From an uncultured Lachnobacterium sp. (GTDB lineage: Bacteria; Bacillota; Clostridia; Lachnospirales; Lachnospiraceae), in contig URQG01000007.1 in assembly GCA_900549895.1 (NCBI GenBank), positions 1-22,584 on the forward strand: DNA of 22,584 nucleotides, written 5' to 3'. The translations under genes and the position numbers were made by a program. Below the pieces are notes generated by a model. The model did not search any database, was not told where the DNA came from, and was given only the letters and a program-made list of their open reading frames with translations. Shown here in pieces: positions 1 through 6,708 of the stretch (position 1 is the stretch's first letter; each line of letters opens with the position of its first letter).

Positions 1-47
1 CTACACGCGTAAGATCGTCGGCAGCGTCAGATGTGTATAAGAGACAG
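1..47 (+). other. Untrimmed Illumina Nextera i5 adapter (artefact)
   Basis: Bases 1-6 are the end of the P5 primer. Bases 7-14 (GCGTAAGA) look like an i5 index; from memory it is the one sold as S517/N517. Bases 15-28 are the Nextera read-1 overhang. Bases 29-47 are the 19-base Tn5 mosaic end, finishing in AGACAG. Genomic sequence therefore starts at base 48. The contig ends here for a library reason, and nothing overlapping these bases should be annotated. Confidence 0.98.
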
Positions 48-50
48 GAC

Positions 51-79
51 TTGGACCCTACCTTAAGTTGTAATATAAA
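51..79 (+). promoter_or_regulatory. Weak candidate promoter for the spermidine synthase-like gene
   Basis: TTGGAC (51-56) and TATAAA (74-79) are 17 bases apart. That would put the transcription start near 86, just ahead of the GGGAGG ribosome site at about 97-102. The -35 match is poor, and the true upstream region is missing because the contig starts at 48. Confidence 0.3.
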
Positions 80-106
80 CGTAACAGCTTAAAGCAGGGA
101 GGCAAT

Positions 107-1708
107 ATGAAACAGACCGTAATTTTAAAGAATAAGTTATTTTTGTATCTGACGGAGTTTTTTGCGGGAATGTCCGTTATGGCGGTAGAGTTGGGAGCGA
201 GCCGTCTGTTGGCACCGTATTTCAGTTCGTCGCAGATCGTCTGGACAATCATTATCGGAACCATCATGATCGCGATGGCGCTCGGCAATATTTACGGAGG
301 AAGAAGTGCGGACAAGTCGCCGAATCCGGACCGCCTGTACACGAGAATCCTGATCGCTGCGATCTGGATCGCTCTGATCCCGGTGGTGGGCAAATATATC
401 GTGCTCGGAATCTCGGCACTTTTGATTTTTACGGTGAGCAATAATTTTTTGATCATTGCAGCGTTTGCAGCATGTATGGTCATCTTTGTATTTCCTCTTT
501 TCTTACTGGGAACCGTGACACCGTCGCTTGTAAAATATGCGGTGGACAGTCTGGATGATAACGGTAAGACAGTCGGTACACTCGGGGCATTCAACACGAT
601 CGGAAGTATCATCGGTACGTTTGTGCCAACCTTCGTGACGATTCCGGCGGTCGGAACGTCTATCACGTTTCTGATCTTCTCGGGAATTCTACTGGTTCTG
701 GCAATCGTGTATTTTGTCAATGTCCGCGCAGGCAAAAAGAAAGTGATCGTATCGGTGGTAATCTTTGCACTGTGTTGCGGTCTTGGTTACTCGGATTCGT
801 TTGCATTCTGGGAGAAGGATCTCACCTATGAGGGTGAATCGGTCTACAATTATCTGCAGGTATCGGAAGATGACACGTCGGTAAGACTGTCGACCAACGT
901 GCTTTTTGGTGTGCAGTCGGTCTATATGAAGCAGGACAGGCTGACAGGCATGTATTATGATTACGCGATGGCGGCACCGCTCATGCTGGCGGATAAGAAG
1001 CCATCGGATATGGATGTGCTGATCCTTGGAATGGGAACGGGAACGTATGCGACACAGTGCCGGAAGTATCTCGGGGATATGAACGTGGAAGGTGTGGAGA
1101 TCGATGAGAAGATCACGCAGCTTTCGCGCAAGTATTTCTCACTCTCCGAGGATGTGCCGGTCACGACCTATGACGGCAGAGCTTATCTGAATGCGATGGA
1201 TAAGAAATACGATGTGATCATGGTGGATGCCTATCAGGATATCACGATTCCTTTCCAGATGTCATCCGTTGAATTTTTTACACTGGTTAAGGATCATCTG
1301 AACGAGGACGGCGTGATGGTCGTAAATATGAACATGCGCGGCAGCGGAGATGGCAACATCAATCAGTATCTCTCCGATACGATCGGTCAGGTGTTTGACG
1401 CGGAGTATACGGTTGATGTGGCGAATACGACGAACCGCGAGCTTTTTGCATCGAACAATCCGTCGATCATGGAGAATCTGCAGGCAAATACAAAGCAGAT
1501 CACAAATGCTGATTTAAGAAACATGATGGAGACGGTATACGCGGATAGCACTTCATATGGAAAAGGCGATTATATTTTGACGGATGATAAAGCTCCGGTG
1601 GAACTTCTCGGCATGCAGGTGATCGATCAGCTGATCGAGGAGGAAGTTGCCTATTATAAGGGAATCTACGAGCGTGACGGAATCCAGGGAGTGTTAAATT
1701 CATTGTAG
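107..1708 (+). CDS. Membrane-fused spermidine synthase-like protein
   Basis: A 533-residue protein. The N-terminal ~210 residues hold about seven hydrophobic membrane segments. The C-terminal half is a class I methyltransferase fold of the spermidine synthase type: a SAM/dcSAM-binding glycine loop (LGMGTGTY, about residues 304-311), an acidic strand end (VEGVEID), DGRAY near residue 360 and the VDAYQ strand near 374. Members of this fused family are often annotated as spermidine synthase or MFS-fused synthase, but aminopropyltransferase activity is rarely shown, so the substrate is uncertain. The start is supported by GGGAGG five bases upstream of the ATG. It is followed after 12 bases by a LysR-type gene that probably shared its transcript. 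Nothing in the coding sequence looks damaged. Confidence 0.85.
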   Translation: MKQTVILKNKLFLYLTEFFAGMSVMAVELGASRLLAPYFSSSQIVWTIIIGTIMIAMALGNIYGGRSADKSPNPDRLYTRILIAAIWIALIPVVGKYIVLGISALLIFTVSNNFLIIAAFAACMVIFVFPLFLLGTVTPSLVKYAVDSLDDNGKTVGTLGAFNTIGSIIGTFVPTFVTIPAVGTSITFLIFSGILLVLAIVYFVNVRAGKKKVIVSVVIFALCCGLGYSDSFAFWEKDLTYEGESVYNYLQVSEDDTSVRLSTNVLFGVQSVYMKQDRLTGMYYDYAMAAPLMLADKKPSDMDVLILGMGTGTYATQCRKYLGDMNVEGVEIDEKITQLSRKYFSLSEDVPVTTYDGRAYLNAMDKKYDVIMVDAYQDITIPFQMSSVEFFTLVKDHLNEDGVMVVNMNMRGSGDGNINQYLSDTIGQVFDAEYTVDVANTTNRELFASNNPSIMENLQANTKQITNADLRNMMETVYADSTSYGKGDYILTDDKAPVELLGMQVIDQLIEEEVAYYKGIYERDGIQGVLNSL

Positions 1709-1720
1709 GAGGAAACGGAC

Positions 1721-2083
1721 ATGATGTATAATCCGCAGTTGGATACGTTTTTGTGCGTTGTTGAGGCGGGAAGTTTCAGCAAGGCAGCGGAACAGTTGTA
1801 TATATCGGCTCCGGCGGTCATCAAACAGATCAATTCGCTTGAGGCAAGTCTTGGTATGAAGCTTTTTGACAGGACGTACAGAGGGCTTGTGGTAACGGAA
1901 GCCGGACAGTCGATCTACAATGACGCAAAATATATCATCGGGTATTGCAAGGAGTCGGTGCAGCGGGCGAAAGAGGCAATGCAGGTATCGGACGATGTGA
2001 TCCGCGTCGGAATCTCGCCGATGACGCCGCCACAGGTATTTGTGGATCTGTGGCCACAGCTCCAAACGGTTCTATTTCTATGA
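1721..2083 (+). pseudogene. LysR-family regulator, truncated after the DNA-binding domain
   Basis: Residues 1-60 are a clear LysR winged helix-turn-helix (FSKAAEQLYISAPAVIKQI; LGMKLFDRT). A linker helix follows, then the first strand of the effector domain (IRVGISPMTPPQ). Intact LysR proteins run to about 290-300 residues. Here the homology stops near residue 113 (DLWPQLQT) at base ~2060 and the frame closes after four unrelated residues. The sequence beyond is a histidine kinase fragment in another frame. The ribosome site AGGAGG lies just upstream of the start. The effector domain is wholly missing, so a working regulator is unlikely unless the joint is an assembly error. Confidence 0.85.
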
Positions 2084-2499
2084 ATATGAAGACATTGGAA
2101 AAAACGGATGAGTATATTACATGTGAATTTACAATCCGGGATACCGGAGTCGGCATGTCAGAAGAATTTATTAAGCATAAACTTTTTGTGCCATTTGTTC
2201 AGGAGGAAAATTCTGCCCGTTCAAAGTATACCGGAACCGGTCTCGGAATGCCAATCGTGAAGCAATTGGTAGAAAAAATGGGTGGAACCATTTCTGTTGA
2301 AAGCAAACCGGAAGAGGGCAGCTGTTTTAAAGTTGTGATTCCTTTTAAGATTGATAACAGCAGAAAAACGGAACCAATATCGGATGATGAAGGGGTAAAT
2401 GCAGATATTTCAGGATTTCATATATTATTAGTGGAAGATAATGAATTGAACATGGAGATTGCAGAGTTCATGTTAGAAGATTGCGCAAAGAAGGAGTAG
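2059..2499 (+). pseudogene. Hybrid sensor histidine kinase fragment (ATPase end plus start of receiver)
   Basis: About 146 codons without their own start. The reading begins at APNGSIS, which in intact kinases follows the N box. It carries the G1 box (DTGVGM), an F box (FVPFVQEE) and the G2 box (GTGLGM), so it is the back half of a HATPase_c domain. After a short linker a receiver domain begins (HILLVEDNELNMEI), with the paired acidic residues of the phosphorylation pocket. It breaks off about 20 residues in and stops at 2497-2499. The sensor, dimerisation and phosphoacceptor parts, the N box and the phosphorylatable Asp are all missing. It sits directly behind the cut LysR gene. Its more A+T-rich codon use differs from the flanking chromosome. 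Confidence 0.8.
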
Positions 2500-2578
2500 T
2501 CCGGAGCACATTTCTATGATATGATAATTGAATCTAATGTGAACAGATATTTTAAACAAATAAGACTGAGGTGAAAAC

Positions 2579-2649
2579 ATGGCAATTAGTTACAAGAAAT
2601 TGTAGAATTTGTTCCGGATAAAAAGAGGAACAGTAAGGAGGGCTTGCGT
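2579..2649 (+). pseudogene. Small XRE-family regulator with internal deletion
   Basis: GAGGTG precedes an ATG that opens MAISYKKL, the usual start of the ~70-residue XRE regulators carried on Firmicutes mobile elements. The frame stops at 2603-2605. From 2599, in a different frame, the sequence reads IVEFVPD, the usual last strand of the same family. The DNA-binding helices between the two, roughly 45 residues, are absent. The joint lies on the word ATTGT, which both ends would be expected to contain. The family match is from memory of these short conserved ends and needs a search. The C-terminal frame runs on into the next gene. Confidence 0.55.
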
Positions 2650-2889
2650 ATGATGGCGAATGAAAAAATCAAAAATTCCAGTGAGCTAGAGTTTGCTGTA
2701 TTTTGCATTGAAAATGTAGCGGCAAAGCTGGGGGTGGATGCAGAACGTGTTTATCAGGCATTTACCGAACAGAGTGACATTCTGAACGGATATATTGTTC
2801 CAGAATATGAAGTGCTGCATACCCAGAGCCGGGAATATATCGTTGATGACCTCCTTGATCTGATGAAAGAAAGGGGTGTGGAAGTATGA
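2650..2889 (+). CDS. DUF3791 domain protein (first copy)
   Basis: A 79-residue acidic protein (MMANEKIKN...). It resembles the DUF3791 family: a helical segment around LEFAVFCIENVAAKLG, then VYQAF and a C-terminal helix ending in DDLLDLMKERG. Function is unknown. In Lachnospiraceae these small proteins typically sit beside DUF3990 genes, and the pair is often suspected of being a toxin-antitoxin unit. AAGGAGG at 2635-2641 is eight bases before the ATG at 2650. The ATG at 2653 and a TTG at 2644 are possible alternatives. The stop overlaps the next start as ATGA, so translation is coupled to the DUF3990 gene. Confidence 0.75.
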   Translation: MMANEKIKNSSELEFAVFCIENVAAKLGVDAERVYQAFTEQSDILNGYIVPEYEVLHTQSREYIVDDLLDLMKERGVEV

Positions 2890-3168
2890 TTCTCTTTCAT
2901 GGTTCTTTCTTAGAGATTGTAAAGCCGGATTTGACTCATTCCCGCCCTAACGTAGATTTTGGGCGTGGCTTTTATGTCACGCCGCTGTATGAACAGGCTG
3001 CGAAGTGGTGCGGTAAATTCAAACGCCGTGGAGCTGTTCTTTGATGGGCTGATTGATAAGGCGGAAGCTATCAATCGTCTGCGTTATGAAAAGCCGAACC
3101 TGCAAATATGTTTCCGCACAGAGAAAGCATTGTCTCTGTTGCATTTTGAAGGGAGTGAAACACTATGA
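2886..3168 (+). pseudogene. DUF3990 (ADP-ribosyltransferase-like) gene with internal deletion
   Basis: The first frame (2886-3044) gives 52 residues. It opens with LFHGS and continues DFGRGFYVT and EQAAKWC, matching the N-terminus of DUF3990, a family placed in the ADP-ribosyltransferase fold by its H and Y motifs. It stops abruptly after KFKRRG. In the +1 frame from about base 3025 the C-terminal end of the same family appears (VELFFDGLIDK, then LHFEGSETL), ending at 3168. About 90 middle residues are missing, including the stretch expected to hold the third catalytic residue. The joint lies at GTGGAGC. ATGA overlaps link it to the DUF3791 genes on both sides, so the original order was DUF3791-DUF3990-DUF3791. 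Confidence 0.75.
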
Positions 3169-3410
3169 CAGCGAACCCGATTTTGCTTCAGAAAAAATAT
3201 AGCCGTGTCATTGAGTGCTTTGCTAAACAGCAGGGACTTTCACTGGATGCGGCATTGGATTTCTTTTATCATTCCCAGGTTTATCAGTTGATCCGTGATG
3301 GTGTTTCTGATATGCACTGCATGAGCGATGCGTATTTGGCAGAAGAATTGAAACAGGAATATGAGGAGAAAGTGCCTGAAAATGTGGTAGTAAAGGAGCG
3401 AATGGAGTGA
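3165..3410 (+). CDS. DUF3791-like protein (second copy)
   Basis: An 81-residue protein with a predicted helical N-terminal half (YSRVIECFAKQQGLSLDAALDFFYHS), then YQLIRDGVSDMHCMSDAYLAEELK. It looks like the second, shorter-cored type of DUF3791 protein that follows DUF3990 in related genomes. Function is unknown. If the DUF3791/DUF3990 set is a toxin-antitoxin unit, this could be an antidote left behind after its toxin was broken; that is inference. The start overlaps the DUF3990 stop as ATGA. Its own stop overlaps the next gene's GTG start (GTGA), so four consecutive reading frames here are translationally chained. Confidence 0.7.
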   Translation: MTANPILLQKKYSRVIECFAKQQGLSLDAALDFFYHSQVYQLIRDGVSDMHCMSDAYLAEELKQEYEEKVPENVVVKERME

Positions 3411-4357
3411 GACATAATATTTTTGATTCAATACCATCCAATATAGTTTCTGGAAAAGAGAATGTATTTGCAAATTTTTTGCAGACAGCTGGACTGTATG
3501 ATTCCATGAAAATAAGCGAAGATAATATTGAAGATTTAATTCTTTTACTTGATGGAAAAGTCCGAATAAGTGCTTATTGCAAAGAGTGTAAAGAGAAACG
3601 TGTTTTTTCAATGAAGCCTTATATTCACTTTGAAGATGATGACACTGGATGTTATTCACAGAAACTTTCGGAAGAGGTTTTTGGACTTCAGAAGTCTTAT
3701 ATTCTTGAAAATACACTGTCACCTAATGGAAGTGTAAAAAAACAAAATACAGCATGGAGGTGGAAAAACTGGCAAATTGAAGAAGTATCAAGGGTTTTGG
3801 TATTCCAATTTGTTTGCAGCATGAATGAGGAACATCATCTTGATTATATTGTCCTGACAACAGATAATTGTATGATGAAAATTGGGCAGTATCCATCTGT
3901 TGCAGATATGACGTTTCCAGAATTGGATGCTTATAAACATGTGATTTCTAAGGAAGACCGTAAGGAACTTGGAACCGCAATAGGACTTTTTGCAAATGGT
4001 GTTGGTGCTGGTTCATATGTTTATTTGAGACGAATTCTTGAAAGACTTGTTTACAAAGCAAAAGAAGCTGCGGCTGATGTGATTGATAACGAGATGTTTG
4101 AACAGGCGAGAGTCGCTGAAAGAATTAAGGTGTTGGAAGGATATCTTCCGGATATACTGGTCAAAAATACAACTATTTATGGAATTTTGAGCAAGGGAAT
4201 TCATGAGTTAAGCGAAGAAGAATGCCGAGAGTATTTTCCTGTTGTGAAAGAATGCATTTATCAGATACTTGGTATGTGGGAAAGTGAGAGAAAAAAACAG
4301 GCTGATGAAGATGCTTTAAACAAAGCACTGAGTTCAATTTCTTCATCAATCAAGTAA
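3407..4357 (+). CDS. Conserved protein of unknown function with a Cys/His cluster
   Basis: A 316-residue protein with no assigned function. The N-terminal half holds a CKEC pair near residue 58 and a later Cys near 142 followed by a His-His pair, a spacing that could bind zinc. The middle has the conserved-looking run KIGQYPS then AIGLFANGVGAGSYVYLRRILE. The C-terminal third is helical (YLPDILVKN, IYGILSKGIHELSEEEC). I recognise this as a widespread uncharacterised family whose helical C-terminus recalls DUF4145-like proteins. No signal peptide or membrane segment is visible. It starts with GTG at 3407, with AAGGAG about nine bases upstream, and overlaps the preceding DUF3791 stop. Codon use is A+T-rich compared with the addAB region. 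It lies 42 bases ahead of an AlbA_2 protein, so the two may act together. Confidence 0.7.
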   Translation: MRHNIFDSIPSNIVSGKENVFANFLQTAGLYDSMKISEDNIEDLILLLDGKVRISAYCKECKEKRVFSMKPYIHFEDDDTGCYSQKLSEEVFGLQKSYILENTLSPNGSVKKQNTAWRWKNWQIEEVSRVLVFQFVCSMNEEHHLDYIVLTTDNCMMKIGQYPSVADMTFPELDAYKHVISKEDRKELGTAIGLFANGVGAGSYVYLRRILERLVYKAKEAAADVIDNEMFEQARVAERIKVLEGYLPDILVKNTTIYGILSKGIHELSEEECREYFPVVKECIYQILGMWESERKKQADEDALNKALSSISSSIK

Positions 4358-4399
4358 AAATATGGCAGTAAAGGCTGCCAAAGAGAGCGAGGTGATATG

Positions 4400-5872
4400 A
4401 TGACCATAGAAGAAATTCTTGCAGGGGAATCGAAGAATGTAGAGTTTAAAGAGAACCTGCCGGAGAAAAGCATCAAATATATGAAATCTGTGGTTGCCTT
4501 TGCAAATGGAACCGGAGGGAAAATCATTTTCGGAATTGACGATAAAACCAGAGAGGTTGTTGGCTTTGACAAGGAAGATGTGTTCAAGAAAATGGATGCC
4601 ATTGCCAATGCTGTATCAGACAGCTGTGAACCGGCAATTATCCCGGATATTACATTACAGACGGTTGATGGTAAAACTGTTATTGTGGTAGAGGTTTCTG
4701 AGGGCAGACAACGTCCATATTATATCAAAGCTCTTGGTAGAGATGGTGGTGTATATGTCCGTGTTGCCGGAACTACCCGCCTTGCCGATGAGTATATGGT
4801 AAAGGAGTTGTTGTTTGAGGGCAGTAAACGCTACTATGATCAGGCTTTGTGTACAGGATTGAATATCACGGATGAAGATATCGATGCTCTCTGCAAAGCT
4901 ATGAAGGAGCAGGCAATCAAAAACGCACATACTGAGGAACAGAAAGCATCCATTAAAGAGGTTGGCAGACGGCAACTACGTTCCTGGGGTGTTTTGATTG
5001 AGCGTGATGGAAAAGATTATCCGTCCAATGCGTTTGCTATTTTGACTGGCAACGGAGGACTTCATGTTGCAACGCAATGTGGTGTGTTCAAAGGTACAAC
5101 AAAAGCGGTATTTGTTGACCGTAGAGAATATACCGGTCCGCTTTGGGAGCAGATAGATGAAGCATTTCAGTTTGTTCTGAGAAATATTCATCTGGGTGCT
5201 ACCATTGTGGAAATTTATCGGCAGGATGTTTATGAGATTCCACCGGATGCCATTCGTGAGTTGATTATCAATGCCATGGTACATCGTAGTTATCTGGATC
5301 ATGGTACGATACAGGTTGCCGTATATGACAACCGATTGGAAATTACTTCTCCCGGAAAGCTGCCAATGGGACAAACTATGGAGCGTATGAAAGAAGGCTA
5401 TTCTAAAATTAGAAATGAAGCCCTTGCTCATGCGTTTGCCTATATGAACCTGATTGAGCATTGGGGAAGCGGCATTCCGAGAATTATTGATAAAGTAAAA
5501 GCTGCCGGATTGCGGGAGCCGGAGTTTATTGGTGGTGAAGTTGATTTGCGTATCAATATTTATCGAGGTCAGGTTGATACCAATAACGCCATAATTAACG
5601 CCAATGGCACTAAAAATGACGCTAATGACGTTAAATGTGGCGCCGATGATGGCACTAATGGCATTGAAGTGCCGCTTAATAAGGAACAGACGCAGATAGA
5701 AAAATTGTTGCAGATTATAGAGAAGAATCCGTCTGCAACACAGGCCTATTATGCAGAAAAAATGGGTATATCGAAAAGAACGATTTCTCGAATGTTCGCT
5801 TTTTTACAGGAAAAAGGCAGATTGGTACAGGGCGGAACAAAACGAAAAGCAAATTGGAAAATTATAAGGTAG
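4400..5872 (+). CDS. AlbA_2 (Schlafen-type) ATP-binding protein with winged helix
   Basis: About 490 residues in three parts. Residues ~8-125 form an AlbA_2/Schlafen AAA_4 domain (ESKNVEFKE; VVAFANGTGGKIIFGIDD; VYVRVAGTT). Residues ~280-370 match the C-terminal domain often labelled RecG-like or HATPase_c_4 (IRELIINAMVHRSY; LEITSPGKLP; HWGSGIPRI). Residues ~430-491 form a winged helix-turn-helix (YAEKMGISKRTISRMFAFL). A low-complexity Asn/Asp/Ala linker joins the last two. These proteins are commonly mislabelled RecG; no helicase motifs are present. Family members occur as regulators and inside defence loci, and I recall them between pglX and pglZ in some clostridial BREX clusters. This copy is nine bases upstream of a pglZ start, which fits. 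ATG 4400 is chosen over 4397 for better spacing from GAGGTG. The gene looks intact. Confidence 0.8.
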   Translation: MTIEEILAGESKNVEFKENLPEKSIKYMKSVVAFANGTGGKIIFGIDDKTREVVGFDKEDVFKKMDAIANAVSDSCEPAIIPDITLQTVDGKTVIVVEVSEGRQRPYYIKALGRDGGVYVRVAGTTRLADEYMVKELLFEGSKRYYDQALCTGLNITDEDIDALCKAMKEQAIKNAHTEEQKASIKEVGRRQLRSWGVLIERDGKDYPSNAFAILTGNGGLHVATQCGVFKGTTKAVFVDRREYTGPLWEQIDEAFQFVLRNIHLGATIVEIYRQDVYEIPPDAIRELIINAMVHRSYLDHGTIQVAVYDNRLEITSPGKLPMGQTMERMKEGYSKIRNEALAHAFAYMNLIEHWGSGIPRIIDKVKAAGLREPEFIGGEVDLRINIYRGQVDTNNAIINANGTKNDANDVKCGADDGTNGIEVPLNKEQTQIEKLLQIIEKNPSATQAYYAEKMGISKRTISRMFAFLQEKGRLVQGGTKRKANWKIIR

Positions 5873-5881
5873 GAGGACAGC

Positions 5882-6100
5882 ATGGATACAGATAAAATAA
5901 TACAAGGCTTAAATCGCAGATTTGCTGCACCTCTGCCTGAGTTTTATCAGCGTCGTATCATTTTCTGGTATGATGAAGATAAGGAATTTGAGGGTAAATT
6001 GGATGAAGTGGTTTTGGAAAATGCAAAGGTGATTGCGCTGACAGGAAATAATGCGTATTCTGTAAAAGAAACCACTTATATTTATAAGTCATTCTTCTAA
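5882..6100 (+). pseudogene. pglZ: BREX phosphatase PglZ, N-terminal fragment
   Basis: Residues 1-60 match the conserved start of type A BREX PglZ: a short helix, NRRFAAPLPEFY, RRIIFWYDED, then the LENAKVIALTG strand. Intact PglZ exceeds 800 residues. Here the match ends near base 6065 and the frame closes at 6098-6100 after unrelated residues. From 6066 a TIR domain runs in another frame. AGGAGG sits nine bases upstream of the ATG, so translation of the stub is likely. The alkaline phosphatase-fold catalytic part is entirely absent. No other core BREX gene (brxA, brxB, brxC, pglX, brxL) is in the window. Confidence 0.8.
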
Positions 6101-6404
6101 GAATAAGGATCAAGTTGCAAAAATTGCGGATTTACTTCGTTCAATCAATTTAAGTCCTCGCAGAGATATTTTTTGCAGCTCTCTCCCAGGATATGGAATA
6201 CCAAATGGAGCCAATATTTTTGACTTTTTAAGGGAACGGTTCCTTAATTATGACTTGCATATTATTTTCGTACATTCGCCAGGATATTACGAAAGCCCAG
6301 TCAACTATCATTGTCGTGATAGTAAACGGAAGTGTCTGCTACTTCATTGCATTTTTCACCGGGAAATTTCCGAGGAAGAAACAGATGCAGGGCAGATGGA
6401 TTAA
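6066..6404 (+). pseudogene. TIR-domain protein fragment
   Basis: In frame from 6066 the translation reads IFISHSSKNKDQ, then IADLLRSINLS, IFCSSLPGYGIP, FLRERFLNYDLHIIFVHSPGYYESPV. This is the N-terminal half of a bacterial TIR domain: the SHSS loop, the PGYGIP loop and the FVHSP strand are plain. In intact relatives the next motif is C-x-NE-x-GAAW, holding the catalytic Glu of TIR NADases. Here the match stops at about base 6299. The remaining frame to 6404 is antisense of the XRE gene. There is no start codon: the 5' end is fused to the pglZ stub. Bacterial TIR proteins are common anti-phage effectors, so this is another broken defence gene. Confidence 0.75.
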
Positions 6405-6651
6405 ATTCATCCAGCCAGAAAAGCAGTTCCATCATTTCGGAAGCGTCACGTCCAGCGGTATCATAGAGGGTATAAGGATTAACATCAAGAGCCTGAGCCA
6501 TTTTATCGACCAGATCTTTTTTTGGAACACGAACGCCTTTTTCATATTGTACAATTCTATGCTGATCGGTCAGTCCGATCTTCTCTGACAGTTCTTTTTG
6601 TGTCATTTTCCGGAATGTCCGGATTTTTTTTAGTTTCAGATTAAAATTCAT
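6301..6651 (-). pseudogene. XRE-family regulator, C-terminally truncated
   Basis: The first ~65 residues form a full helix-turn-helix domain (FRKMTQKELSEKIGLTD...RIVQYEKGVRVPKKDLVDKMAQAL). Then comes a short effector-like part (LFWLDEFNPSALHLF, FPGEKCNEVADT). It ends at YYHDNDS followed at once by a stop. In relatives I recall, the protein continues past this point for tens of residues. The stop falls exactly where the TIR fragment on the other strand ends, so the 3' end appears cut at the same joint. AGAGGTG precedes the ATG. The DNA-binding domain is complete, so a short functional repressor remains possible. It is divergent from the hsp20 gene. Confidence 0.75.
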
Positions 6652-6708
6652 AAAGTCACCTCTGCATTAGTCCTGATAAACATCCAGTGAAGATAGTAAA
6701 ATCAAGGC

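Noticed and set aside
292..735. 147-codon open frame on the minus strand
   Set aside because: Antisense to the membrane part of the spermidine synthase-like gene; low-complexity Thr/Ile/Pro content typical of shadows.
2959..3050. Start of a separate gene at ATG 2959
   Set aside because: The first part of this frame is an out-of-frame reading of the DUF3990 N-terminus; only the part after about 3025 is real coding relic.
4400..5872. RecG helicase
   Set aside because: The C-terminal domain is often labelled RecG-like, but no helicase motifs are present; the architecture is AlbA_2 plus winged helix.
6300..6404. C-terminal part of the TIR protein
   Set aside because: These 35 codons are antisense to the XRE gene, whose minus-strand reading is the meaningful one.
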